This document shows, piece by piece, positions 25,520 through 34,154 of a stretch of 64,000 nucleotides of DNA. Location: assembly GCF_001426945.1 (NCBI RefSeq), contig NZ_LMFS01000003.1, positions 613,115 to 677,114 of the forward strand, given 5' to 3'. Origin of the DNA: Pseudolabrys sp. Root1462 (GTDB lineage Bacteria > Pseudomonadota > Alphaproteobacteria > Rhizobiales > Xanthobacteraceae). The position numbers and the translations under genes are program-made. How positions within the stretch are numbered: position 1 is the first letter of the stretch; every line of letters starts with the position of its first letter. The notes beneath the pieces are model-generated. The model made no database searches and was not told where the DNA came from. It saw only the letters and a list, made by a program, of their open reading frames with translations.

Positions 25520-27017
25520 TGGTGGTGACTTCGGCTATCCGAGGTTTGGGCGACCAGCCGCCGCCGAGCGCCTGATACAGACTGACGATGGCCTGCATGC
25601 GCGAAAGACGCGCCTGCACCAGCGAATCCTGTGCCGTAAACAAGGTCTGCTGCGTCTGCAGCACCGTGACGAGATCGATCGTGCCCTCGCGCAGGCGCTG
25701 CTCCGCAATATCGAAGGCGCTCTGCGAGGCGGTCACCACCGCGCGCTGCAACTGCTCGCTCTGGGCTGTGGTGCGAACCGCGCTGAGTGCCGTCTCGACA
25801 TCGGAGAAGCCGGAAATCACCGACTTGCGATAGTTCTGCAGCAATTCGTCCTGGCGGCCTTTCTGCAGGTCGACATTGCCGAGCAGACGGCCACCTTCGA
25901 AGATCGGCTGGGTCAAACCGCCGGCGGCACTGAAAATCACCGACTCCGGCCGTGTCAGCAACTTGAACACCGAACTCTGATAGCCGCCTTCGCCGGTGAG
26001 CGTAATGCTCGGCAGAAGCTGGGCGCGTGCGCTGTAGACATTGGCGTTGGCGGCGGCGAGCTGCGCCTCCGCCTCGCGGATGTCTGGACGCTGCGTCAGC
26101 AGTTCGGACGGCAGGCCAGGAGTCACGCGCGGCACCGCGATCGAATTGAGCGAGCCGCCGCGGACGTTGACCCGCTCGGGCGAGCGCGCCATCAGCACCG
26201 CGAGCGCATTACGGAACTGCACGACGGTTTGTTCAAGCGGCGGAATGGCGGCGCGCTGCGTGGCCACCAGGCTCTCCTGCTGCGACACTTCGAGTGCGGA
26301 GGCGGTGCCGGCATTGACGCGCTGGCGGATAAGGCTGAGGACGCGCTCCGCCGCCGCCAGATTGCTGCGGGCAACGCGCAGCCGGTCCTGGGCTGCCAGC
26401 ACCTGGAAATAGGAATTCGCGGCGGTCGCGATGGTGGACAGCGTCACGACTTCACGGTCGAACCGGCTGGCGACGGCGGTCTGCTCGAGCGCCCGCAGGG
26501 CCGCGCGGTTCTTGCCCCAGAAGTCGATCTCGTAGCTTGCCGACAGCGAGGCGGTCAGCGTGTTCGAAACCCTGAAGCCGCTGTTGTCGACAAAGGCCGC
26601 GCCGTTGCCGAGGCCGGTGGTTTTCGACGCCTGGCTGCGCGCGGCGTCGCCGTTGAAGTCGATCGCCGGCAGCAGCGCCGCGCCGGCGACCCGCGAATTA
26701 GCGTCCGCCTGGATGACGCGGGAGATGGCGGCGGCAATGTCGAGATTGGACTCACGCGCTTGTTCGACAATTTCGGTCAATTCGCGCGAGCGAAAGCCGC
26801 GCCACCAGTCGAGCTTGGGCAGGGCTGCTTCAGCAATCTGCGGATTGGCCGAAGACCGCGTATAGCGGGCGGGAATATCGAGGCCGGGCTCCGGCTGGTC
26901 GGTGAGCAGACAGCCGCCCAGAGTCAGTGTCAGGCCCGTTCCAAGAAGCATCATGGATAAGCGGCGCGCAGCCGACTGTGTTCCGACCCGCTTTGGCTTC
27001 GCAATACCGCAATACAT
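25509..27017 (-). CDS. Outer-membrane efflux lipoprotein (TolC/NodT family)
   Basis: An outer-membrane factor of about 502 residues. The lipobox LTLGGC gives a lipid-anchored N-terminus after a short signal sequence. The body has two repeats of long helices with NodT-type motifs: WWRGFRSRELTEIVEQARESNLDIAAA and VTPGLPSELLTQRPDIREAEAQLAAANANV. The start is uncertain. ATG 27017 is chosen because it gives a normal lipoprotein signal; a GTG at 27047 and ATGs nearer the lipobox are possible. It is followed by the adaptor (overlapping) and preceded by the metal-sensor-like gene, which ends 54 bases away at 27071. Confidence 0.9.
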   Translation of the reverse strand: MYCGIAKPKRVGTQSAARRLSMMLLGTGLTLTLGGCLLTDQPEPGLDIPARYTRSSANPQIAEAALPKLDWWRGFRSRELTEIVEQARESNLDIAAAISRVIQADANSRVAGAALLPAIDFNGDAARSQASKTTGLGNGAAFVDNSGFRVSNTLTASLSASYEIDFWGKNRAALRALEQTAVASRFDREVVTLSTIATAANSYFQVLAAQDRLRVARSNLAAAERVLSLIRQRVNAGTASALEVSQQESLVATQRAAIPPLEQTVVQFRNALAVLMARSPERVNVRGGSLNSIAVPRVTPGLPSELLTQRPDIREAEAQLAAANANVYSARAQLLPSITLTGEGGYQSSVFKLLTRPESVIFSAAGGLTQPIFEGGRLLGNVDLQKGRQDELLQNYRKSVISGFSDVETALSAVRTTAQSEQLQRAVVTASQSAFDIAEQRLREGTIDLVTVLQTQQTLFTAQDSLVQARLSRMQAIVSLYQALGGGWSPKPRIAEVTTNER

Positions 27018-27070
27018 AGATGGAACTTTCAACACGAGTAAGGACACAGGCGCTCTGAAAACCGGCTCTA

Positions 27071-27559
27071 TTACTTATCGTCGGTCTGGCGACCGGCGGG
27101 GCGATTATGCCGCCAATCCGCGAGCGCCGTCCGTCCATTCTGAGACATCTGCTCGGCAGCGCTGGCGAATGCGTTCTGTACGGCGACGTCGAAAGCCTGG
27201 CGGGCCACGCGGGTGTCATTCATGGCCGACCGCATGGCGGTAATATCAAACGGTTCCTTGCGCAGGTTGTCGCGAATGCTTTCCTGCGCGGCGCGATACT
27301 CGCGCTGCGTCTTTTCGATAGCAGGTCGATTGGCCTGCATCTGCCGCAGCAAAATGTCCCGGTCTGCCTTCGGCAGGCCTTCGGCCAGCCGCTCGGTGCG
27401 GACGAAAATGTCGCGCTCCCAGTTTCGCGGCGGCGCCGGATGGCGCACGACCATCGCGATGGCAATGCCGATGAAAAACAGGTTGAGCGCCAGCGAGCCG
27501 AGCAACAGCCAACGCGGCGTCGATCGCGCCGCGACCGGCGTGAAATGCGCTGCGGTCAT
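27071..27559 (-). CDS. Periplasmic heavy-metal sensor-like (CpxP/Spy/CnrX-type) membrane protein
   Basis: A 162-residue protein from the ATG at 27559, which overlaps the previous stop (ATGA). One membrane helix at about residues 16-38 is followed by an all-helical periplasmic domain rich in Arg, Gln and Glu (ERDIFVRTERLAEGLPKADR, then REYRAAQESIRDNL), the pattern of the periplasmic heavy-metal sensor domain. No cysteine or obvious His-rich metal site is visible, so it may act as an envelope-stress chaperone. Its place directly after an ECF sigma factor and before efflux genes suggests that it sets the activity of that sigma factor. Confidence 0.82.
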   Translation of the reverse strand: MTAAHFTPVAARSTPRWLLLGSLALNLFFIGIAIAMVVRHPAPPRNWERDIFVRTERLAEGLPKADRDILLRQMQANRPAIEKTQREYRAAQESIRDNLRKEPFDITAMRSAMNDTRVARQAFDVAVQNAFASAAEQMSQNGRTALADWRHNRPAGRQTDDK

Positions 27560-27909
27560 GGACGTGCTCCGGACAGCGGTTCGGGATCGAAGACGAAGAA
27601 GCCGCCGTCCGCATTGCTGGCAACCGTCGTCGTCTGATCGAGCTGGTCGAGCGATCGATCGAGGCCGGCAATGCCGATATAGAAGCCAAGCAAGGCGCTG
27701 CAGGCCAACGCCGCCATGCGCGACCAGGACGGGGTGAACTGCCAGTCGAGCAGCACCGCGGGCCACCGCCAGAACGCCACCTTCTGGCGCGGCAAAGGCG
27801 GCCGCAGGCGACCGAGCACACGAGCAATCGCGGCATCGTCCGCTTCTCGCGGGGCCGCCACGCGCTTGAGCGCAGCATCGAGGAAATCAGGCCTCTGGTT
27901 GTTCGTCAT
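27556..27909 (-). CDS. Small membrane protein between ECF sigma factor and sensor, possible anti-sigma factor
   Basis: A 117-residue protein. The first 40 residues are charged and cytoplasmic (DFLDAALKRVAAPREADDAAI), followed by one membrane helix at about 66-85 (MAALACSALLGFYIGIAGL) and a short periplasmic tail. The size, topology and position right after the sigma factor (18-base gap) fit a one-helix anti-sigma factor. The zinc-anti-sigma HxxxCxxC motif is not present. Function is inferred from position only. Confidence 0.72.
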   Translation of the reverse strand: MTNNQRPDFLDAALKRVAAPREADDAAIARVLGRLRPPLPRQKVAFWRWPAVLLDWQFTPSWSRMAALACSALLGFYIGIAGLDRSLDQLDQTTTVASNADGGFFVFDPEPLSGARP

Positions 27910-27927
27910 GTCACATGACCCTCTCGA

Positions 27928-28482
27928 TTACGCTTCCTCGGCGGTATCGCCGAGAACGCGCCGCAGGTTCTGCTTGGCGCGTACCAATAATGTCTCGACC
28001 GCTGAAACGGTCGTCCCCATCACTTCGGCGACCTCGGCGTTGCTCATGCCGTCACCGTATGTGAGCACGATCGCAGTCCGTTGCCGAGCCGGCAGTTGAC
28101 CGATCGCCCGCTGGACCATGCCGTCCCGTTCGTTTTGTTCGACCGCCTCGCCGGCATCAGGAGCCGGATCGGCAATTTCACCGACCTCGTCGAGATCGAC
28201 CCAGGCCGCGCGCCGTTTGCGGTCGAGGCACAAGTTGACCACGATCCGCGTAAGCCAGGTCCGGAACGCCGCCAGCGGCTGCCAGCGTGGTGCATGGGTC
28301 CAGACCCGAAGCATCGCTTCCTGCGCCACGTCTTCAGCGTCTGCGGCGTTGCCGAGGATCCGCCGCGCCAGCCCCAGCATGGCCGGGACATGGCGGCGTG
28401 ACAGGATTCGGAATGCCGTCTCGTCCCCTTGGGCGACGCGAGCCATGAGTGCCAGGTCGCTGGCGTCGTTGCTATCGTCCAT
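27928..28482 (-). CDS. ECF-type RNA polymerase sigma factor
   Basis: A 184-residue group 4 sigma factor. Region 2 has DETAFRILSRRHVPAMLGLARRILG and DAEDVAQEAMLRVW; region 4 has AIGQLPARQRTAIVLTYGDGMSNAEVAEVMGTTVSAVETLLVRAKQNL. An acidic linker separates them. The gene heads the minus-strand run of ECF, membrane protein, sensor, outer-membrane factor, adaptor and two RND pumps, with no gap over 100 bases. It therefore probably drives its own operon and the efflux genes. The promoter it recognises was not identified. Confidence 0.92.
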   Translation of the reverse strand: MDDSNDASDLALMARVAQGDETAFRILSRRHVPAMLGLARRILGNAADAEDVAQEAMLRVWTHAPRWQPLAAFRTWLTRIVVNLCLDRKRRAAWVDLDEVGEIADPAPDAGEAVEQNERDGMVQRAIGQLPARQRTAIVLTYGDGMSNAEVAEVMGTTVSAVETLLVRAKQNLRRVLGDTAEEA

Positions 28483-28701
28483 GTCGCGCCAGCGGCCGCC
28501 ATCGGAAACACCACATCATCGTCGTTGGTCTATCCGATAAACGCATGACTGTGCCAAAACCTGTGCTGCCCCGCGGCCGCAAGAGCATCCTGGTGCTAGC
28601 CGACGCCAAGCGTAAGCTATTGAATTAGCGTCGTTTTGCCTAGATTACTCGGCGTGACAGCGCCAACCAAGCGGAATTTACGAAGCTTTTCGGTCGGCGG
28701 C

Positions 28702-29925
28702 TTAGCCCAGACGGCCGACATCCGCGAGCGCGAAGCCGGCGACGCGCTTGTAGCTGTCGGACAGGGCCTTCAGTTCGTTCTGGCTGATGTAGTCGTCGAG
28801 GTTGTCGAAGGGGCGGTCGCCGACCAGTTCCTCGACCTTGATGTTAATGAAATCGGGCGGCTGGGCCCGGTTGGTTCGTACCACCTGAGCGGCCGGTTCG
28901 GCGCGCGCCGCCTCGTAGGCCTTGAGGGCCGCGGGCGCCGTGGTGGCATTGGCCAGGCATTCCGCCAGGGTGCGGGCGTCGATGACGGCCTGGGCGCCGC
29001 CATTCGAACCGCGTGGGTACATCGGATGCGCGGCATCGCCCGCCAGCGTGACGCGGCCGAACGTCCATTGCGCAATGGGGTCCTTGTCGACCATCGGATA
29101 TTCGAGGATCTGATCGGCGTCGCGGATCATCTGGGCGACGTCGAGCCAATCGAAGCGCCAGCTCTCGTAGATCGGGAAAAAGTCTGCCAGGTTGCCGGGC
29201 TTGTTCCAGTCGTTCTGCGCGCGCGCATCGTCGCGCTTGATCTCGGCCATCCAGTTGATGAGCTGATTGCCCTCGCCGTCGACATTGTCGACGATCGGAT
29301 AAATCACGATCTTGCCGGTGTTGATCGAGCCGACGCGCATATAGGTGCGGCCGTCGAGGATCGGCTTGCGCCGGGTCACGCCGCGCCAGGTATTGATGCC
29401 GGTGAAGACGACCTTGTCATCCGGATAGAACTGCTTGCGGATCGGCGAATTGATGCCCTCGCAGGCGACCACGACGTCGGCCCGCACCGGCTCGCGTTCC
29501 TTGAAGCGGATCGTGGCGCCGTTTTCGTCCTGGTCGACGCCGACGCATTCATGACCGGTGACGACAGCGTCCGCCCCTAATTCGCGGCACACCGCATTAT
29601 AGAGAATGAGGTGAAGCTTGCCGCGGTGGATGCCGACTTCCGGAAATGGATAGCCGGCGAATTTGCCACGATCCTCGCGGTAAATCAGTTGGCCGAAGCG
29701 GTTATAAAATCGGCTCTCGCGGTTCTCGATGCCGGCGGCGAGCAGTTCCTCGCCGAGGCCGAGCGCGGAGAACTCGCGCATCGCGTGCGGCAGCAGCGTG
29801 ATGCCGACGCCGAGCGGCTTGATCTCGGGAACGCGCTCATAGACGCGGGCCGAAATGCCGCGTTTTTTCAAGTGCAGGGCGAGCGAGAGCCCGCACACGC
29901 CGCCGCCGACGATCGCTACCTTCAT
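28702..29925 (-). CDS. FAD-dependent aromatic monooxygenase (UbiH/PHBH family)
   Basis: A 407-residue flavoprotein hydroxylase. FAD motif 1 is AIVGGGVCGLSLALHLKKRG at the start. The second motif is VVACEGINSPIRK (DG-type) and the third is GRVTLAGDAAHPMYPRGSNGGAQAVIDA, which holds the flavin ribityl. The pattern fits single-component NAD(P)H-dependent hydroxylases of aromatic or heteroaromatic acids (salicylate, 6-hydroxynicotinate and PhzS-type enzymes). It stands alone: the gaps on both sides are 219 and 275 bases. It could act with the uptake and Mo-hydroxylase genes of this window, but they are 18 kb away. Confidence 0.87.
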   Translation of the reverse strand: MKVAIVGGGVCGLSLALHLKKRGISARVYERVPEIKPLGVGITLLPHAMREFSALGLGEELLAAGIENRESRFYNRFGQLIYREDRGKFAGYPFPEVGIHRGKLHLILYNAVCRELGADAVVTGHECVGVDQDENGATIRFKEREPVRADVVVACEGINSPIRKQFYPDDKVVFTGINTWRGVTRRKPILDGRTYMRVGSINTGKIVIYPIVDNVDGEGNQLINWMAEIKRDDARAQNDWNKPGNLADFFPIYESWRFDWLDVAQMIRDADQILEYPMVDKDPIAQWTFGRVTLAGDAAHPMYPRGSNGGAQAVIDARTLAECLANATTAPAALKAYEAARAEPAAQVVRTNRAQPPDFINIKVEELVGDRPFDNLDDYISQNELKALSDSYKRVAGFALADVGRLG

Positions 29926-30200
29926 GGCCGTTCACTCTCCCTGCCATTCCGCGGGCGGAATAGCCGTTTGTCGGCCGCCAAAGAACCAATCGGGTTCCTC
30001 CGCGTCAACCCGGGTTTTGCCGCCGACGTGCTCGCTTCGGCTGGGGCGGTGCTCGTCCGGCAGGCAACCGTGGCAATAACGCAACCGTTACGCCCGAGGT
30101 CGACGAAAGCCGATTCAGGTCTTGAATGTGCCTTGATCACGGGGCAATCAGGGCGCGGATCGGCGGCCAGCGGGGTGGCCGACCCATTCAAAGGTGATCG

Positions 30201-31238
30201 ATGTTTCGTCCTCTCGGCCCAATTCTGACGTCTTTGCCGGTGGTCCTCGCTCTCGCGGTGCCGGCTGCCCACGCTCAATCTTCGGCTGCAACGCAGAATA
30301 GCTCGCTTCCCGACCTGTTCGGCCTGTTCCGCAGCGACAACGACACCCGGGGCGAAGTTCGCCAGGCCCAGGTTCAGCCGTCCATGGGCGGTTCGAGCCG
30401 AATCGAGTCGGAAGGCCTGCCGCCGCCCGGTCTGGCCCCGTCGAATATGCCTTCGGCGAACGGCCTGCCGCCGGCTTCCGATGGCCCCGCGCCCGCGCCG
30501 ATCGGCAATCAGTTCGGTCATCAGTTCGGCAATCAGGCTCCCGTCCAGCCCGACCCCAATTCCGTGGCGGTTGCCCGGCCGCCGGCGGCGCTCGGCAATT
30601 CGTCGACCGCGCCGGCCGCGGTGCCGAACGAAACCGTCATGGCGCTGCCGCCGGACGATCAGCCCGAGCAGGGCCAGCCGAAAGAACTGGCGCCGAATTT
30701 GAAGCGCCAGCTCGTCGACTATTCGACGAAGGAGCCGGCAGGCACCATCATCGTCGATACGAGCAACACCTACCTCTATCTTGTGCTCGGCGGCGGCAAG
30801 GCGTTGCGCTACGGCGTCCGCGTCGGCCGCGAAGGTTTCACCTGGACCGGCACCGAACGTATCACCCGCATGGCGGAGTGGCCGGACTGGCATCCGCCGA
30901 CCGAGATGATCGAGCGTCAGCCTTACCTGCCGCGTTTCATGGCCGGCGGCGCGGGCAATCCGCTCGGCGCGCGCGCGATGTATCTCGGCAAGACGCTGTA
31001 CCGCATTCACGGCACCAACCAGCCTTCGACGATCGGCCACTACGTGTCGTCCGGCTGCGTCGGCATGCTCAACGAAGACGTCGAGGATCTGTTCAGCCGC
31101 GTTCAGGTTGGCACCCGCGTCGTGGTGTTGCCGGGCAAGGCTCCGCCGCCCGATGCGGTGGCGCAGGGCCCGCAGCCGCCCGCCAATCCGATGGCGCCGC
31201 CGTCGCAGGTCGTGCCTGGCCCGGGGCCGGCGCGCTGA
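30201..31238 (+). CDS. L,D-transpeptidase (ErfK/YbiS/YcfS/YnhG domain)
   Basis: A 345-residue periplasmic enzyme with a signal peptide (residues 1-26, ending AHAQ), a long low-complexity Pro/Ala/Gln linker (about 27-165) and a C-terminal YkuD domain. The catalytic motif is HGTNQPSTIGHYVSSGCVGM, with the nucleophile Cys at residue 286. It makes 3-3 cross-links in peptidoglycan or attaches outer-membrane proteins to it. The start at 30201 follows AAGGTGA, a good ribosome binding site. A clear terminator follows the gene. Confidence 0.92.
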   Translation: MFRPLGPILTSLPVVLALAVPAAHAQSSAATQNSSLPDLFGLFRSDNDTRGEVRQAQVQPSMGGSSRIESEGLPPPGLAPSNMPSANGLPPASDGPAPAPIGNQFGHQFGNQAPVQPDPNSVAVARPPAALGNSSTAPAAVPNETVMALPPDDQPEQGQPKELAPNLKRQLVDYSTKEPAGTIIVDTSNTYLYLVLGGGKALRYGVRVGREGFTWTGTERITRMAEWPDWHPPTEMIERQPYLPRFMAGGAGNPLGARAMYLGKTLYRIHGTNQPSTIGHYVSSGCVGMLNEDVEDLFSRVQVGTRVVVLPGKAPPPDAVAQGPQPPANPMAPPSQVVPGPGPAR

Positions 31239-31263
31239 GCGCTCCGAACACACCGAATTAATA

Positions 31264-31297
31264 ATGGTCGGGCCCAGCGCCCGGCCATTTTGTTTTC
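31264..31297. terminator. Terminator between L,D-transpeptidase and chemoreceptor genes
   Basis: Arms ATGGTCGGGC (31264-31273) and GCCCGGCCAT (31279-31288), with one G-U pair, are followed by TTTGTTTTC. It serves the plus-strand transpeptidase gene ending at 31238; the chemoreceptor gene converges on it. Confidence 0.78.
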
Positions 31298-31311
31298 AGC
31301 CGACTGTTGAA

Positions 31312-32754
31312 TCAGGCCGCGACGCGCTTGAGGAAATCCGCGACCTCGTCGCGCAGTTCGCCGGCCGCCGCCTCGACCTCTTGCGATGCGGCCAGGACGT
31401 TCTCGGCCGCGGCCGAGGTTTCCTGCGCCGCGCCGGCGACCTCATCGAGCGTGGCGCCGATCGAGCGCGCGCCGGTCGCCGCGCTGGCGACGTTCTGTGA
31501 AATCTCCGAGGTCGCCGCGCTTTGCTCTTCAACCGCCGCGGCGACGATGGTGGCGTTGCCATCGATGTCCTGCATGCGGTTGGCGATGCGGCTGATCGCG
31601 GCTGCGGCGCCGCTGATCGCCTTTTGAACGGCGCCGATCAATGTCGAGATATCGCCGGTCGCCTGCGCGGTCTGTACCGCGAGCGATTTCACCTCGGACG
31701 CGACCACGGCAAAGCCCTTGCCGGCCTCACCGGCGCGCGCCGCTTCGATGGTGGCATTGAGCGCCAGCAGGTTGGTCTGCTCGGCGATGGTTCGAATGAG
31801 TTTGACGACATCGCCGATCTTCTGCGCTGCTTCGGCGAGCGAGACGACTTGGGCATTGGTGCCCCGGGTTTCGTCGACGGCGCCCCGCACGATGGTGGTG
31901 GTCACCGACAGTTGCCGCGCGATTTCGACAATTGAGGAAGCCAGTTCATCCGAGGCAATGGCCGCCGTTTCGACGCTGGTCGCAGCCTCGTGTGACGTCG
32001 ATACCGCGCTCGCGGCGCCGCTCAACGTCCGGCCGGAGTTGGCGGACAAGGTCGTCGCCGTGGTGCGCATGGCCCGGGCGCTCTCGGTGACGGCCTGCAA
32101 CTGCTCGTCGATGTGAACACGGAAGGCTGCGATCGCGGCGTCGATCGCTTCGCGGCGCTTCGATTGCACCTGCAAGGCTTCGCGTTCGCGCTCCGCTTCG
32201 CGCCGCGCGGTGATGTCTTCGTGGCTGCCGACCCAGCCGCCGCCGGGCAGCCCCTGGTTGCTGATCTGCAGCAGCCGGCCGTCGGGCGCTCTCACCTCGG
32301 CCGTCATCGCCTTGAGCTGGCGCATGTCCTCGATCAACTGGCGACGGAACTCGCTCGGATCGTGCATGAACGAGCCATTGGCCGCGCGGTAGGCGAGGAT
32401 GTCGCTCAATGTCGCGCCGGGCCGGCAAAGATCGGGCGGCAGCCGGTAGAGGTCGGCGTAACGCTTGTTGCAATAAGCGAGGCGCTCGTTGCCGTCGAAC
32501 ACGCAGAGGCCAAGCGAAATTCCGCGCAAGGCGCGCGACATATGCGCGCTCTGTCGGCGCATGCGGTTCGCCAGGTCGAGCAGGACGATCGTCATCGCCA
32601 CGATCGCGGCAATGCCCGCGTTGACGGCAGGCGAGCCCTCGAGCGGCAGCAACGTCACGAAGGCCAAGAAGCAGATGGAAAACGCGACAGCGCCAGCACC
32701 GCCCACCAGAAGGGCATGCTGCGACGACGGCTGTCGAGATGCGGTCTCGTTCAT
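31312..32754 (-). CDS. Methyl-accepting chemotaxis protein with PAS domain
   Basis: A 480-residue receptor from the ATG at 32754; an ATG at 32787 would add 11 residues. Two membrane helices lie near residues 13-33 and 40-60 with almost no periplasmic loop, so it senses inside the cell or membrane. A PAS-type domain follows (about 75-190: [29 protein letters not shown]). The C-terminal signalling domain has the hairpin tip [36 protein letters not shown]. No heme- or FAD-binding residue was recognised. No che genes are nearby. Confidence 0.9.
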   Translation of the reverse strand: MNETASRQPSSQHALLVGGAGAVAFSICFLAFVTLLPLEGSPAVNAGIAAIVAMTIVLLDLANRMRRQSAHMSRALRGISLGLCVFDGNERLAYCNKRYADLYRLPPDLCRPGATLSDILAYRAANGSFMHDPSEFRRQLIEDMRQLKAMTAEVRAPDGRLLQISNQGLPGGGWVGSHEDITARREAEREREALQVQSKRREAIDAAIAAFRVHIDEQLQAVTESARAMRTTATTLSANSGRTLSGAASAVSTSHEAATSVETAAIASDELASSIVEIARQLSVTTTIVRGAVDETRGTNAQVVSLAEAAQKIGDVVKLIRTIAEQTNLLALNATIEAARAGEAGKGFAVVASEVKSLAVQTAQATGDISTLIGAVQKAISGAAAAISRIANRMQDIDGNATIVAAAVEEQSAATSEISQNVASAATGARSIGATLDEVAGAAQETSAAAENVLAASQEVEAAAGELRDEVADFLKRVAA

Positions 32755-32949
32755 GAATCCCCGGCTCGCCGCGAATCTAGAGACCAACCGGTTTTTTTGC
32801 CGTTAATGCGATGGGTTAGATCGTTAAGCGAAGGTTAACGGGTTCCTTGTTACGCCGTCTTTGACGCTTGGCGCCGAATGCGCTCACCACCGTTCGGCCA
32901 TGGTCGCAGGTCAGTTTCCCGCTGCATCAATTCAAGGAAGAACTGCTCA

Positions 32950-33471
32950 ATGGTTTCGGTCCGCTTGTGCGCGTCACTCATTGCTCTTTTTGCACTGGCC
33001 GGCTGTGCCGGGGAGAACTACGCCCCCAAGGCGGAACCGAGCATGTATCGCAGCATGGCGCAGCCCGGTGCCCAGCTCGACGAGGCGGCCGCCGCATCGA
33101 TGATTTCCGGCTATCGCGGCAATAACGGTTTGCCGGCCGTCACCCTCGATCCGGAACTCACGCGCATGGCGCAGGGCCAGGCCGCCGTGATGGCGCAGCG
33201 CGACAAGCTCGACCATGCCGTCGGCAAACCGTTCAACGTCAGGCTTAAGGCGGCGGGGTACGACGCCAAGGCCGCGGCCGAAAATATCGGCGCCGGCTAT
33301 CACACGCTGGCGGAAGCGTTTTCCGGCTGGCGCGATTCGCCGCCGCACCGCGCCAACATGCTGCTCAAGGGCGCGACGCGCATGGGCATCGCCGCGGTTT
33401 ATACGCCGAAGTCGAAATACAAGGTCTACTGGGCGATGATCATCGCCGATCCGGACGATCGCCGGAACTAA
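32950..33471 (+). CDS. CAP-domain (SCP/PR1-like) lipoprotein
   Basis: A 173-residue protein from ATG 32950, which follows AAGGAAG at good distance. It has a lipoprotein signal (SLIALFALAGC) and then one CAP domain: SMISGYRGNNGLPAVTLDPELTRMAQGQA, the conserved histidine in LDHAVG, AAENIGAGY and AFSGWRDSPPHRANML. These are the CAP signature elements. Bacterial CAP proteins are extracellular with mostly unknown roles. The neighbours give no clear link. Confidence 0.87.
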   Translation: MVSVRLCASLIALFALAGCAGENYAPKAEPSMYRSMAQPGAQLDEAAAASMISGYRGNNGLPAVTLDPELTRMAQGQAAVMAQRDKLDHAVGKPFNVRLKAAGYDAKAAAENIGAGYHTLAEAFSGWRDSPPHRANMLLKGATRMGIAAVYTPKSKYKVYWAMIIADPDDRRN

Positions 33472-33490
33472 GCAGTGAGCGCAATCGGCT

Positions 33491-33892
33491 TCACGCCGCG
33501 GTCGGCGGCCAAGGGCGGTCGGGCCGGTAGAATACCGCGAGCTGCAGGCTCTCGGCGATCCGCGCTGCCTTGGCGTTGAAAACGGCGGCCAGCGCCGGCT
33601 CGAACAACGCTCGGGCCGTCTCGTCGAACAGGGCGAGCCAACGCGCGAACAGATCGTGGCTGATGCCCTCGACCTGCCGATGCTTGGCAACCGGGTTGCC
33701 CTTGTAGCGACCGGTTGTCAGCATCACCGAGGACCAGAAGTCGCGCAGGGTCGCCAGGTGAGAGTCCCAGTCGTGGACCGCGTGCATGAAAACCGGTCCG
33801 AGCGCGGGATCGGCGCGAACCTTCGTATAGAACTCGTCCACCAAACGCCCGATCGACTCGTCGGTGACGGCTGCAAATTTGACGTCCGTCAT
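33491..33892 (-). CDS. Group III truncated hemoglobin
   Basis: A 133-residue heme protein from ATG 33892, overlapping the previous stop by ATGA. The globin pattern is visible: DEFYTKVRADPALGPVF, DFWSSVMLTTGRYKGNP, then ISHDLFARWLALF. His79 in ISHDLF is the expected proximal heme ligand and Trp85 the group III tryptophan in the distal pocket. Group III truncated hemoglobins bind O2 and NO and are linked with nitrosative stress in Campylobacter (Ctb). The gene is coupled to a 55-residue membrane protein and diverges from an NsrR-like repressor, so an NO role is likely. Confidence 0.92.
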   Translation of the reverse strand: MTDVKFAAVTDESIGRLVDEFYTKVRADPALGPVFMHAVHDWDSHLATLRDFWSSVMLTTGRYKGNPVAKHRQVEGISHDLFARWLALFDETARALFEPALAAVFNAKAARIAESLQLAVFYRPDRPWPPTAA

Positions 33893-34056
33893 ATCACCGC
33901 CACGGCCACCGCCATGCCGACGATTATCCACACCAGCGAGTTGATCAGCATTCGGACCAACTCCTGTTTGTCATCGTGGTCGAGGCCGATGGCCACGCAC
34001 GCGATGTCACCGGGCATCAGGAATAGGCGCGCCAGACTGGAACCGACCTTGCTCAT
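33889..34056 (-). CDS. Small membrane protein in the hemoglobin operon
   Basis: A 55-residue protein starting at ATG 34056 (MSKVGSSLARLFLMPGDIA). It has a conserved-looking amphipathic start and one membrane helix at about residues 37-55 (MLINSLVWIIVGMAVAVAVI). The stop overlaps the hemoglobin start, so it is translated with it. It lies directly after the NsrR-type operator. I do not recognise the family. It may anchor or partner the hemoglobin or help a membrane NO reductase. The reading 34116 gives a longer N-terminus with no support. Confidence 0.78.
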   Translation of the reverse strand: MSKVGSSLARLFLMPGDIACVAIGLDHDDKQELVRMLINSLVWIIVGMAVAVAVI

Positions 34057-34110
34057 GAAGGTCCTCCGTCGTTGAAAAGGCTCGGCGCATTCTAGGGCGG
34101 TCTTGCCGAA

Positions 34111-34133
34111 AAGCAATATTTAAAATACATCTT
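34111..34133. promoter_or_regulatory. NsrR-type operator between hemoglobin operon and nsrR-like gene
   Basis: A 23-base inverted repeat: AAGCAATATTT, one central A, then AAATACATCTT. On the minus strand it reads AAGATGTATTT-T-AAATATTGCTT, close to the NsrR consensus AAGATGYATTT-N-AAATGCATCTT, with 8 of 11 symmetric pairs matching. It lies 55 bases before the membrane-protein start and 22 bases before the repressor start, so it can control both. Confidence 0.78.
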
Positions 34134-34154
34134 TTAGACCGATGAGGGCTCGCC

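Noticed and set aside
29611-30228. 205-codon plus-strand frame before the L,D-transpeptidase
   Set aside because: Its first half is antisense to the flavin monooxygenase and its second half crosses the 275-base gap and the transpeptidase start; no domain.
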